A stretch of 59,511 nucleotides of DNA from Komagataeibacter saccharivorans. GTDB taxonomy: Bacteria; Pseudomonadota; Alphaproteobacteria; Acetobacterales; Acetobacteraceae. Under the pieces are notes generated by a model, which was given only the letters and a program-made list of their open reading frames with translations, did not search any database and was not told the origin of the DNA. The stretch covers positions 1 through 59,511 of the forward strand of contig NZ_NKTY01000018.1 of the NCBI RefSeq assembly GCF_003207825.1. Direction: 5' to 3'. Position numbers and translations under genes: made by a program. Below, piece after piece: positions 8,401 to 16,582 of the stretch. How positions within the stretch are numbered: the stretch's first letter is position 1; every line of letters begins with the position of its first letter.

Positions 8401-8859
8401 TCAGGTCGCCGCCTGCGTATTGCCGGAACGGGTCAGGCGTTGCCGTTCCGCCGGGGTGATGACATCAGCCAGCGTATGGCTGTCCAGCACGGCCATGAAG
8501 GAGCCCATCGCCTGTCCCAGCACGCCGCGCAGGCGGCACGCATCGGCCAGAATGCAGGGTGCGTCCTTGCCCGGTTCCATCTGCATGCAACTGACCAGCG
8601 CCATGTCGTCCTCGGTAAAGCGTACGACATCCCCGATCCTTATGGTGGATGCCGGGCGGGCAAGACGCAGCCCGCCGCCACGCCCGCGCACGGTTTCGAT
8701 GAAACCGCCAAGGCCAAGCCGGTGGATGATCTTCATCAGGTGATTTTCCGAAATACCGTAGGTTGTCGCGATTTCACGGATGGATGAAAGCCGTTCGGTA
8801 TGGACGGCCAGATACATCAATGTTCTCAGCGCATAGTCGGTATGTAGGGTCAGTCGCAT
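8401..8859 (-). CDS. nsrR: Rrf2-family nitric-oxide-sensing repressor NsrR
   Basis: A 152-residue Rrf2 regulator. Residues 1-65 form the winged helix (LTLHTDYALRTLMYLA, GISENHLMKIIHRL, VRGRGGGLRLA). Three cysteines, C91, C102 and C108, follow in the iron-sulfur region with spacing C-x10-C-x5-C. NsrR proteins bind an iron-sulfur cluster that reacts with nitric oxide, releasing DNA and inducing detoxification genes. The divergent neighbour hmp, a flavohaemoglobin, is the classic target, and two matching 23-bp palindromes lie between them. The first two cysteines are farther apart than in the E. coli protein (x4). IscR or RirA identity is less likely given context. Confidence 0.88.
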   Translation of the reverse strand: MRLTLHTDYALRTLMYLAVHTERLSSIREIATTYGISENHLMKIIHRLGLGGFIETVRGRGGGLRLARPASTIRIGDVVRFTEDDMALVSCMQMEPGKDAPCILADACRLRGVLGQAMGSFMAVLDSHTLADVITPAERQRLTRSGNTQAAT

Positions 8860-8864
8860 GCTTA

Positions 8865-8887
8865 AAGATATACAGACTTGACATCTT
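8865..8887. promoter_or_regulatory. NsrR operator candidate 1
   Basis: A 23-bp interrupted palindrome with arms AAGATAT and ACATCTT, six bases upstream of the nsrR start codon. It resembles the NsrR consensus (11-1-11 arms starting AAGATG). It contains the -35 hexamer of hmp, so binding would block hmp and probably nsrR. Confidence 0.7.
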
Positions 8888-8906
8888 TTTTCCAGCGGAC
8901 TTTAAA
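8878..8906 (+). promoter_or_regulatory. hmp promoter
   Basis: TTGACA at 8878-8883 is a perfect -35 hexamer. TTTAAA at 8901-8906 is a plausible -10 hexamer after a 17-base spacer. The expected start of transcription is near 8913, and hmp begins at 8939 after AGGAG. Both elements touch the operator palindromes on either side. Confidence 0.7.
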
Positions 8907-8927
8907 GATGTGCGAAACATACATCTT
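8905..8927. promoter_or_regulatory. NsrR operator candidate 2
   Basis: A 23-bp palindrome with perfect 7-base arms AAGATGT and ACATCTT, overlapping the -10 hexamer and the probable start of hmp transcription. Its centre is 40 bp from that of operator 1, close to four helical turns, so two repressor dimers could sit on the same DNA face. Confidence 0.78.
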
Positions 8928-8938
8928 AGGAGTCAGAG

Positions 8939-10144
8939 ATGGCCGCTCCCCTGGACGACAAGACCCGCGCGATCATCACGGCCTGCGTGCCGGCACTGGA
9001 AGGTCACGGGCTGGCAATCACGACCGAAATGTACCGGCGCCTTCTGGCCAACCCGGCCATTCGTGACCTGTTCAACATTTCCCACCAGAAGGATGGGGAG
9101 CAGCCCCGCGCGCTTGCGCTGGCGGTTCTGGCCTATGCGCGGCATATCAATGATCCGGGCGTACTGGGCGCGATGGTCGAACGCATTGCTGAAAAGCATG
9201 TCGGCCTGAATATCCTGCCCGAACATTACCCGTATGTGGCCGAGGCCCTGCTGGGGGCGATCGGGCATGTTCTGGGCGATGCCGCCACGCCGGAAATTCT
9301 GGATGCGTGGGGCAAGGCCTACTGGTTCCTTGCCGATATCCTGATCGGGCGTGAAAAGGAGATTTATGAGGCGCATGAGGCAGCGCCCGGCGGCTGGATC
9401 GGCTGGCGGCCCTTCCGCGTAGCCCGTCGCGTGCGTGAAAGCGAGACTGTTACGTCCTTTGAACTTGTCCCCACCGACGGCCAGCCTGTCATGCGTCATC
9501 AGCCCGGTCAGTATCTCAGCTTCCGCCTTGACGTGCCGGGGCATGGATCGCAGCGGCGCAATTACAGCATTTCCTCCGCCCCTGATGACAGCGTCTATCG
9601 CATCAGCGTGCGCCGGATCGAAGGCGGTGTCGTATCGGACTGGCTGCATGCCAGCGTGGATGAAGGCACCGAACTTCTGGTTTCGGCCCCGGCGGGTGAT
9701 TTCGTGCTGGAGCAGGCGCCTGCAATAACCCTGCTGAGTGCGGGTGTGGGTCTTACGCCGCTTATGTCGATGCTGGATACGCTGATGGGTGCAGGCAATG
9801 CGCCCGCCCTGCATTATATTCACGCCACCCGCACCCCGCAGACCGAGGCATTCGGCAGCCACGTGCGCACTCTCGCGGCTGGCGGGCGTATCCGTCATGA
9901 TGTGTTTTACAGCCGTGAAACCCCGGCGGACGACGTGGTGGATGCGGGCACGACGCAGCACGCCGGTCACCTTACCCCCGAGTGGCTGAAGACGCAGGTC
10001 CAGCCCGGCGGTGTCTATTACATCTGTGGTCCCGATGCGTTCATGCGCAGCATGGTCGCCACGCTGAAGGAAGCCGGGGTACCCGAAAAGGCGATCCGGT
10101 TTGAATTCTTCGGTTCCGCAGCGGATGCCGAACTGGCGGCGTAA
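8939..10144 (+). CDS. hmp: Flavohaemoglobin, nitric oxide dioxygenase
   Basis: The 401-residue protein has an N-terminal globin domain (1-138) with distal Tyr32 and proximal His87 (EKHVGLNI), then an FAD domain with RRNYSISSAP, then an NAD domain with GVGLTPLMSML and YICGPDAFM. Hmp converts nitric oxide and oxygen to nitrate using NAD(P)H in the cytoplasm. All active-site signatures are present and the length is usual for the family. It lies divergent from nsrR, with a near-consensus promoter covered by two operator-like palindromes, and is followed by a strong intrinsic terminator, so it is a single-gene transcript. Confidence 0.96.
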   Translation: MAAPLDDKTRAIITACVPALEGHGLAITTEMYRRLLANPAIRDLFNISHQKDGEQPRALALAVLAYARHINDPGVLGAMVERIAEKHVGLNILPEHYPYVAEALLGAIGHVLGDAATPEILDAWGKAYWFLADILIGREKEIYEAHEAAPGGWIGWRPFRVARRVRESETVTSFELVPTDGQPVMRHQPGQYLSFRLDVPGHGSQRRNYSISSAPDDSVYRISVRRIEGGVVSDWLHASVDEGTELLVSAPAGDFVLEQAPAITLLSAGVGLTPLMSMLDTLMGAGNAPALHYIHATRTPQTEAFGSHVRTLAAGGRIRHDVFYSRETPADDVVDAGTTQHAGHLTPEWLKTQVQPGGVYYICGPDAFMRSMVATLKEAGVPEKAIRFEFFGSAADAELAA

Positions 10145-10164
10145 GGGACGCCGCCATCCGTTAC

Positions 10165-10197
10165 CGCCCCCTGTCGTCAGGCAGGGGGCGTTTTTTT
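10165..10197 (+). terminator. Intrinsic terminator of hmp
   Basis: CGCCCCCTG pairs with CAGGGGGCG (9 bp) around an 8-base loop, followed by seven T residues. It lies 20 bases after the hmp stop and overlaps the stop codon of the convergent small lipoprotein gene. Confidence 0.92.
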
Positions 10198-10357
10198 ACC
10201 AGTGCCCCCTTGGTCCACCCCGGTAGGGGCCGGGTCCGTTGTGGCCACCACGGTAATAACCATCATGCCAGCCGCGATGGTGATAGCGTGGTCCGTAACA
10301 GCCTGCGACGGAGAGCGCCAGAACAAGCGTGGTCAGTATCCTTAGGGTTTTGTTCAT
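10196..10357 (-). CDS. Small His/Gly/Tyr-rich lipoprotein (53 aa)
   Basis: GGAGG six bases before ATG 10357 opens a 53-codon frame. The start MNKTLRILTTLVLALSVAGC is a lipoprotein signal peptide with lipobox SVAGC, so Cys20 would be lipidated. The mature 34 residues are dominated by His, Gly, Arg, Tyr and Pro (YHHRGWHDGYYRGGHNG), without hydrophobic core. It would be a surface-exposed or periplasmic tail. Metal binding is possible from the histidines but unproved. It is convergent with hmp and shares the terminator region. Confidence 0.7.
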   Translation of the reverse strand: MNKTLRILTTLVLALSVAGCYGPRYHHRGWHDGYYRGGHNGPGPYRGGPRGHW

Positions 10358-10426
10358 CGCAACCTCCTGCGGGATGCAGGTAGGAACGCCACGGGACAGG
10401 AAAGGTTTTGCGGGCGGTGGCGGGGT

Positions 10427-11602
10427 TCAGGTCCGGTCCGGCACGGCGAAGCAGGCCATGGCATGGGCATGCAGCGTTGCGCAGGCCGTGCTGGCATCGG
10501 CGGGCGCGAAACCGATCAGGCGCGCGCGGTAAAGCGTGCCCCCGCTTGCCGGAACCGGCATGACCACGGCGGAAAGCTGACCGCCATTGATGCCAATCAT
10601 GCGCCGCGTGGTATCCAGTGCGCTACGGGCCTCGTTACTGGTGGAAAACGCACCCACCTGAACCGCCCAGCTTCCGTGGGCCGCGGCGGTGTAGCTGACC
10701 GGCTGGACAAAGGCCGGTCGCGCGGGCAGGCCCGGTTCACCCACGGGCTGCGCGCCATCGGGTATGACAGCATCGCGCGATACCGTATCATCCGCGACCG
10801 AGGCCACCTGCCGGGTTCCCGCGCTATCGGCATGCGGGGTGTCCTGATCCATCAGGCACGGCGAAGCAGGGTCATAGGCGGCATCGGCATTGCGCAGGCA
10901 TCCATCCGCCGTGCGTGACAGGGCAGCGGCCTGCGCTGGCATGACCTGCGCGCCACCACCACCGGCATAGGCGGCATTGGCATTGATGCCATCAGCACTG
11001 GCCAGCATGACCGGGGCCGCCATAGGGGCCGACGGGGCGACGCCACCACCCAGATTGGGCGTGATCGCCGCGACGTACTGCACGGTTTCATCGGGCAGTG
11101 GCGTGCCGTTCTGCCGCCATGAATCCACGCGCTCCGGCCCGGCGTTGTAGGCGGCCAGAAAATCCGGTGCGCCAAACCGGTCATACATCAGCCGGATATA
11201 GGCAGTCCCGGCCATGATGTTGTCATGGGGTTCGTACGGATCGCCGCCCAGCCCGTACTGGGTCTGCATGTCGGCATAGGTTTCGGGCATTAGCTGCATA
11301 AGGCCCATCGCCCCGGCATCCGATGTGGTGAGCTGGCCACCCAGATACTCCTTACCGCCGGATTCCTGCTGCATGACGGCGCGTATCCATGAATCCGGCA
11401 CGCTGAAGCGGGTTGCGGCTTCCTGTATATAGGGGCCCCACGGATCATCAGCCGTGCCCGGCGCGTGGTAGATGCGCTGTCCTGCCGTGGCGAGGGGACC
11501 GCGCACCGTCTGCGGTGTCGTGGTACACGCCGCCATGGCCAGCGTTAACGCGACAGACAGCCCGAACCGGCATCGTGCGATGGCATCCGTGCCCACGGCC
11601 AT
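10427..11602 (-). CDS. Lytic transglycosylase lipoprotein with SPOR domain
   Basis: The 391-residue product has a lipoprotein signal (LTLAMAAC), an SLT lysozyme-like domain at about residues 55-180 with catalytic Glu in VMQQESGGKEY, GAMGLMQLMP and AAYNAGPERV. A low-complexity Ala/Gly linker follows, and a C-terminal SPOR domain at about 310-385 (SWAVQVGAFSTSNEARSAL). The enzyme cleaves peptidoglycan with formation of anhydro-muropeptides, and SPOR domains bind denuded glycan at division sites. Together they suggest a role in septal wall remodelling, similar to RlpA-like enzymes. It is monocistronic or followed by the small lipoprotein gene, 69 bases downstream. Confidence 0.88.
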   Translation of the reverse strand: MAVGTDAIARCRFGLSVALTLAMAACTTTPQTVRGPLATAGQRIYHAPGTADDPWGPYIQEAATRFSVPDSWIRAVMQQESGGKEYLGGQLTTSDAGAMGLMQLMPETYADMQTQYGLGGDPYEPHDNIMAGTAYIRLMYDRFGAPDFLAAYNAGPERVDSWRQNGTPLPDETVQYVAAITPNLGGGVAPSAPMAAPVMLASADGINANAAYAGGGGAQVMPAQAAALSRTADGCLRNADAAYDPASPCLMDQDTPHADSAGTRQVASVADDTVSRDAVIPDGAQPVGEPGLPARPAFVQPVSYTAAAHGSWAVQVGAFSTSNEARSALDTTRRMIGINGGQLSAVVMPVPASGGTLYRARLIGFAPADASTACATLHAHAMACFAVPDRT

Positions 11603-11704
11603 GATCTTCTACCTTTGCCCTGTAATATGTCCCCTCATATCAATCCCGGTCCCTGCGCCGCAATCAACTTTGTGCAGGGACGGGCAGGGAAGGCCGGTTT
11701 TCGA

Positions 11705-12049
11705 TCAGGGCAGGAAACCCGCGCCCATCACATCGTCAATCAGGTTGTCAAGGAAAGTGCGGTGGCGTCCGCTTCCCCCGTCGGAAGGGGACTGCTCCCC
11801 GGCCTGCGCCTCTGCGGGCGGCGGCGGGTTCTGGCCTGACGCCAGACGCCACAGATAGTCGGAGCGCGTGCGTTCCTCTTCCATGGAAACGGCGGCCCTG
11901 CGCAGGTTCTCCAGCGCCGTTTTCGCAGCCGGGTTGCCATGTTTCACAAGGGGAAGCAGGGCTTCAGCCGCGTCGCTGACACGGGCCTGACTTTCCTCGA
12001 TCTGGGCGCGGACGTTGAAATAGGCTTCCGCGATGGCTTTTGTGTCCAT
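11705..12049 (-). CDS. Hypothetical helical protein (114 aa)
   Basis: ATG 12049 follows GGAGAGAGGTC, and the 114-residue product starts MDTKAIAEAYFNVRAQ. The N-terminal two thirds look helical and charged (EESQARVSDAAEALLPL, NLRRAAVSMEEERTR), then a Pro/Gly-rich linker precedes a short C-terminal helix (TFLDNLIDDVMGAGFLP). No signal or membrane segment is present. No family is recognised. Its head-to-head position with the efflux operon leaves a 264-base shared control region. Confidence 0.6.
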   Translation of the reverse strand: MDTKAIAEAYFNVRAQIEESQARVSDAAEALLPLVKHGNPAAKTALENLRRAAVSMEEERTRSDYLWRLASGQNPPPPAEAQAGEQSPSDGGSGRHRTFLDNLIDDVMGAGFLP

Positions 12050-12191
12050 GACCTCTCTCCGCATGCATCTGGAACATGAACGTAGCGCAACGCCGGTCCG
12101 GACGCCAATCAATGCAGGTGTGAAGGGGAAGCGGGGAAGGAAGGGGGCGGTATGGGCCGTGGCGTCCCCTACGCATCGTGAACCGGATACG

Positions 12192-12214
12192 GTCACGGTC
12201 CGTGCTATCGTGAC
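12192..12214. promoter_or_regulatory. Candidate operator upstream of the efflux operon
   Basis: GTCACG (12192-12197) and CGTGAC (12209-12214) are inverted arms 11 bases apart, and an inner palindrome CACGGTCCGTG overlaps the left arm. It lies 100 bases before emrB in the divergent control region. No regulator gene is adjacent, so the binding protein is unknown. Confidence 0.35.
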
Positions 12215-12313
12215 AGTTGCGGGGTCTGCCGGTTTTTCATTCCGCAAATCGAAATCGTCATCTGCCGGAAATGGGGGTTGTCGCGGCGCGGGGCGTAGGG
12301 ATCAAGTGCGCAC

Positions 12314-13951
12314 ATGAACAACCTTGCTACTGCACAGGCGGCTGACGGGCCTGTCATTCATGCCTCCCCGCCACGGCCTTCGTATATTCCGCCGTTCGGG
12401 CTGCGGACGGTCATCGGTTGCCTTGGCATGCTGCTGGCTGTGCATGTGGCGGGTTTTAATGAACACGTAACCGAAATCGGCCTGTCCGATATTCGTGGAG
12501 CGATGCATATCGGCCACGACGAGGGCACGTGGGTCATCGCCATCTATGAAGCGTTCAATATTGCCGCCATGGCTTTCACGCCATGGTTTTACATGACGTT
12601 TTCCATCTACCGTTTTTCCATTTTCATGACGGCGATGCTCGCGCTGCTGTCCATCCCGGCACCCTTCATGCCCGATGTGACGTCACTGTGCATCCTGCGT
12701 GCGTTTCAGGGACTGGCGGGCGGGTGCCTGCCGCCGGTGCTGATGACCGTCATGCTGAAATACCTGCCACCACAGATCCGGGTGTTCGGCATCGGCGGCT
12801 ATGCCATGAGCGCCACCTTCGGCCCCAATCTCGGCCTGCCGCTGGAAGCGTTCTGGTTCGAACATGTGGGCTGGCACTGGCTGTACTGGGAAATCATACC
12901 CACGGCCGCCGCCGCCATCGCCATGATGGCTTACGGCCTGCCGCGTGATCCCATGCATTTTGAACGGTTCGAGAAGTTCAACTGGTTCGGCATCCTTGTG
13001 GGCCTGCCTGCCATCTGCTCGCTGGTCATCGTGCTGTATCAGGGCGACCGGCTGGACTGGTTCCGTTCCCCAATCATCACGGATCTGGCGTTGTGGGGTG
13101 GTGCGGCCTTCGTCGTCTTTGTCATTAACGAGGCGTTTCACCCCAGCCCCTATTTCCGCATCCAGTACTGGCGGTCGCGTAACATTCAGGCGTCGCTGCT
13201 ATCGCTGGTGGGGATTCTCGCCATCTGCGCGATGATGGGGGATATTCCGGCGGTCTATCTTGAGGGCGTGCGTGGTTACCGACCCATACAGGCCGCGCCC
13301 GTGGCGCTGGTGGTGGCGCTGCCGCAGCTTATCATGCTGCCGCTGATCGCGGCCATCTGCAACCGGCGCACGGTGGACTGCCGCTATGTGCTGGCGGGGG
13401 GCATGCTGTGCCTGGCGGCAGCGGCGTGGCTGGGCACGTGGCTTACGGTGGACTGGGTACGCGACAATTTCTACGTGCTGCAGGTGCTGCAGGTCTTTGG
13501 CCAGCCCATGACCGTCATCCCCACGCTCATGCTGGCGACCATGGCCATGGGGCCTGCGGACGGGCCGTTCATTTCCGGCATGGTGAACATGCTCAAGGGG
13601 CTGGCCAATGCGGTGGCCTATGCCCTGTTCGCCGCGCTGACCCGGCGGCGGGAACAGTACCATTCCACCATGCTGCTGGACCATAACGGCACGCACGGCC
13701 TTGCGCTGCAGGGCATGGGCAACCCCATCGGGCAGCAGCTATCCGCAACATCGCCCGACAGTGCGCATGTGGCGCGCAACACGCTGCAGGTTTTCCATAC
13801 CTACGTGCATGAACAGGCGCTCGTACTGGCGCTGAACGACATCTATTACATCCTCATCTGGGTCTGTCTTGGCTACGCCGTCATGAATCTCATCCTGCCG
13901 CACCGGGTCTATCCGCCGCGTGCGCCGTCCCCCGATACTCCAGCCCGCTAA
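12314..13951 (+). CDS. emrB: DHA2-type MFS multidrug efflux transporter, EmrB-like
   Basis: The 545-residue protein has about 14 hydrophobic helices. Typical segments are HDEGTWVIAIYEAFNIAAMA, LRAFQGLAGGCLPPVLMTVM (family motif after helix 4) and WHWLYWEIIPTAAAAI. DHA2 transporters move drugs, uncouplers or organic acids out using the proton gradient. The next two genes encode a periplasmic adaptor and an outer-membrane channel, so the three would form a tripartite pump across both membranes. A short gap of 16 bases precedes the adaptor gene. The exact substrates cannot be inferred. Confidence 0.9.
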   Translation: MNNLATAQAADGPVIHASPPRPSYIPPFGLRTVIGCLGMLLAVHVAGFNEHVTEIGLSDIRGAMHIGHDEGTWVIAIYEAFNIAAMAFTPWFYMTFSIYRFSIFMTAMLALLSIPAPFMPDVTSLCILRAFQGLAGGCLPPVLMTVMLKYLPPQIRVFGIGGYAMSATFGPNLGLPLEAFWFEHVGWHWLYWEIIPTAAAAIAMMAYGLPRDPMHFERFEKFNWFGILVGLPAICSLVIVLYQGDRLDWFRSPIITDLALWGGAAFVVFVINEAFHPSPYFRIQYWRSRNIQASLLSLVGILAICAMMGDIPAVYLEGVRGYRPIQAAPVALVVALPQLIMLPLIAAICNRRTVDCRYVLAGGMLCLAAAAWLGTWLTVDWVRDNFYVLQVLQVFGQPMTVIPTLMLATMAMGPADGPFISGMVNMLKGLANAVAYALFAALTRRREQYHSTMLLDHNGTHGLALQGMGNPIGQQLSATSPDSAHVARNTLQVFHTYVHEQALVLALNDIYYILIWVCLGYAVMNLILPHRVYPPRAPSPDTPAR

Positions 13952-13967
13952 ACCGGAATTACCGATC

Positions 13968-15044
13968 ATGATTTACAAGAAACCGCTGCTTTACGCCGGT
14001 TGCGCCGCAGGTGTGCTCGCCCTTGTCGCCTGGGGTGGCACGCGGCTGGTCAATGGCGATGGTGTCAACCAGTACACGAACGATGCCTATGTCACGGCGG
14101 ATTTCCCCACCGTAGCCCCCAAGGTTTCGGGACGTATCGACCGGGTGATCGCGCAGGACAACCAGCAGGTCCACACCGGCGAGGAACTGGCCCATATCGA
14201 GGATGACGACTACCGCGCGGCACTGGAGGTCGCACGCGGCAACCGGCAGGCGGCGCAGGGCGATGTCGCCAATCTGGAAGCGGAAATCGCACGGCAGGAT
14301 TCCGTAATCGCGCAGGCCCGCGCCGCCGTGCTGGCCGATCAGGCGGCACTGGTGTTCGCGCGCCAGAACGCGACGCGGTACCGCAACCTGTCGTCAGGCG
14401 GGGCAGGCACCATCGAGCAGAAACAGGCATCCGATGCCCATGAGAAGGAAGCCGAAGCCGCCATATCACGCGATCAGGCCGGCGTGGACGCCGCCATCCG
14501 TCAGGTTGCCGTCCTTCAGGGCCAGCTTGAACGCGCCCGTGGCGTGCTGCTGCGCGCGCAGGGGGATGAAAAACAGGCCGAACTGAACCTGTCCTACTGC
14601 ACCATTCCCGCCCCCATGGATGGCGTTGTGGGCGAACGCGGGGTGCGTGTGGGTAACTACGTCCATCCGGGCACGGGCATCCTTGCCGTCGTTCCAACGC
14701 ATGAAGCCTACGTGCTGGCCAATTTTCAGGAAACCCAACTGACGAAGGTGCAGACCGGGCAGCGCGCGACCATATGGGTCGATACGTTTCCCGGCCATCC
14801 GCTAAAGGCGCATGTGGACTCCCTTGCGCCCGCGACCGGCGTGGCCTTCGCCCCCATCCAGCCCGATAACGCAACCGGCAACTTTACGAAGGTGGTCCAG
14901 CGCATCCCCGTCAAGCTCACCTTCGACCCCGGCCAGCCACTTGCGGAGCGGGTGCGTGTCGGCATGTCGGTCGAAGCGAATATCGATACATCTTCCACGC
15001 CGGAAGGCCCGCATGCCAGCGACGCGCGCTATGTCTGGCAGTAA
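13968..15044 (+). CDS. emrA: HlyD/EmrA periplasmic adaptor of the efflux pump
   Basis: The 358-residue product has one N-terminal membrane anchor (LLYAGCAAGVLALVAWG), a biotinyl-lipoyl half-motif (APKVSGRIDRVIAQDNQQV), a long coiled-coil region (about residues 90-190) and a second lipoyl half (LSYCTIPAPMDGVVGERGVRVG), then beta-barrel sequence. This is the EmrA/HlyD membrane-fusion protein layout. It links EmrB in the inner membrane to the outer-membrane channel. ATG 13968 is the first start after the emrB stop; the frame also extends 5' into emrB, which is not used. Its stop lies inside the next gene, indicating translational coupling. Confidence 0.92.
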   Translation: MIYKKPLLYAGCAAGVLALVAWGGTRLVNGDGVNQYTNDAYVTADFPTVAPKVSGRIDRVIAQDNQQVHTGEELAHIEDDDYRAALEVARGNRQAAQGDVANLEAEIARQDSVIAQARAAVLADQAALVFARQNATRYRNLSSGGAGTIEQKQASDAHEKEAEAAISRDQAGVDAAIRQVAVLQGQLERARGVLLRAQGDEKQAELNLSYCTIPAPMDGVVGERGVRVGNYVHPGTGILAVVPTHEAYVLANFQETQLTKVQTGQRATIWVDTFPGHPLKAHVDSLAPATGVAFAPIQPDNATGNFTKVVQRIPVKLTFDPGQPLAERVRVGMSVEANIDTSSTPEGPHASDARYVWQ

Positions 15045-16572
15045 CGCGGTGAAGCGCCTCCTCCTTCCGGGGCTGTCGATGCTGGCGCTGGCGGCATGCA
15101 CCGTTGGCCCGGACTATCACAAGCCGCAGGTCAGGGCGCCCGAGGCATGGCGCGCGACCCAGCCGCCAGCCGAAAGCCAGGTGACGGGCGCCACCGCCGA
15201 TCCGCAGTGGTGGAAACTGTTCAACGATCCCGTCCTGACCCGGCTGGAAAACGAGGTCGCGGCTTCCAACCTCGACCTGCGGGCGGCGAGCCTGCGTCTC
15301 ATGCAAAGTCAGGCGGAGCGGCGGATCGCCAGCGCCGCGCAGTTTCCGCATGCACAGGCCAATGCGTCCTACGGTCGTGAACGCGCCAGCACCAATGGCG
15401 TGCTGGGCCTGCTGGGCACGATGGAGCGTGAGGGAGCGGGTTCCATCGCATCGGGCACGCAGGGCTTTGGCCCCACCGCGCTGCCTGGCAGCATTGGCAA
15501 TCCGTCCTTCAACCTGCCGCAATATGGCATGAACGCGTCATGGGAAGTGGATTTCTGGGGCCATGTGCGCCGTCAGGTGGAAGCCGCCACCGCCGCCATG
15601 CACGAAACCGAGGAAATGCGGCGGGACATGCTCGTCTCCCTCATGGCCGAGACGGCGCAGGATTACATCGACCTGCGTGCCGCGCAGACCCAGCTTGGCA
15701 TCCTTGAACATAATATCGAGATCTCCACCAATAGCGTCAGGCTGACGACCCTGCGTTTCCAGCAGGGGGCTGCAACCCGGCTGGATGTGGCCGAGGCCAC
15801 GGGACAGCTTCATACATTCACATCCCGTCTGGCCCCGCTGCGCGCGCAGGTGACGCACAGGCTCAATGCCCTGAGCTTCCTTGTGGCGCGTGAACCCGGC
15901 GCGCTGGATGCCGAACTGGGCAAGGCGGGGGATATTCCGGCCGTGCCCGCCGTGGTGCCTGTCGGCCTGCCATCGGAACTGGCTGAACGCCGCCCCGATA
16001 TCCGCATGGCGGCGGATCACCTGCATGCCGCAACCGCCAGTATTGGCGTGGCAATCGCCGATTTCTTCCCGCGCGTGACCCTGTCGGGCAGTCTGGATGT
16101 GCAGGCGCTCCAGTTCAGCGGGCTGGGGTCGTGGGCATCGCGGCAGTACGGTTTTGGCCCTACGGCGACCCTGCCCCTTTTTGAAGGGGGACGCCTGACG
16201 GGGCAGTTGCACCTGCGTCGCGCGCAGCAGAAGGAAGCGGCGACGATGTTCCAGCGCACCGTGCTGAAGGCATGGCAGGAAATCGACGATGCGATGGCCG
16301 ATTTCACGGCGGCCCAGCGGCAGCGTGATGAACTGGCCCTTGCCGTGCAGGAAAACGAGATCGCGGTCGAGACGGCGAAGGCACAGTACACGCAGGGCTC
16401 ATCCGACTTCCTGAACGTGCTGACATTGCAGAACGCATTGCTGTCATCCCAGAGCGCACTGGTGGACGCCACGGCGCATGTGGCAGGATCGGTAACGCAT
16501 CTCTACCGCGCGGTAGGGGGCGGATGGGAAGATATCTATCCGCAGAAACAGAAGACGAAAAAGCGGGCATGA
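15031..16572 (+). CDS. Outer-membrane efflux lipoprotein, NodT/OprM family
   Basis: The start MSGSNAVKRLLLPGLSMLALAAC gives a lipoprotein signal with lipobox LALAAC, then CTVGPDYHKP, the standard mature N-terminus of this family. Two OEP repeats follow with TLRFQQGAATRLDVAEATGQ and the second-half copy YTQGSSDFLNVLTLQNALL. The 513-residue protein would form the trimeric outer-membrane channel of the EmrAB pump. ATG 15031 overlaps the adaptor stop by 14 bases; ATG 15013 and GTG 15049 are alternatives. Ten bases later the pirin-like gene starts, perhaps in the same transcript. Confidence 0.92.
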   Translation: MSGSNAVKRLLLPGLSMLALAACTVGPDYHKPQVRAPEAWRATQPPAESQVTGATADPQWWKLFNDPVLTRLENEVAASNLDLRAASLRLMQSQAERRIASAAQFPHAQANASYGRERASTNGVLGLLGTMEREGAGSIASGTQGFGPTALPGSIGNPSFNLPQYGMNASWEVDFWGHVRRQVEAATAAMHETEEMRRDMLVSLMAETAQDYIDLRAAQTQLGILEHNIEISTNSVRLTTLRFQQGAATRLDVAEATGQLHTFTSRLAPLRAQVTHRLNALSFLVAREPGALDAELGKAGDIPAVPAVVPVGLPSELAERRPDIRMAADHLHAATASIGVAIADFFPRVTLSGSLDVQALQFSGLGSWASRQYGFGPTATLPLFEGGRLTGQLHLRRAQQKEAATMFQRTVLKAWQEIDDAMADFTAAQRQRDELALAVQENEIAVETAKAQYTQGSSDFLNVLTLQNALLSSQSALVDATAHVAGSVTHLYRAVGGGWEDIYPQKQKTKKRA

Positions 16573-16582
16573 GGGACAGGGC

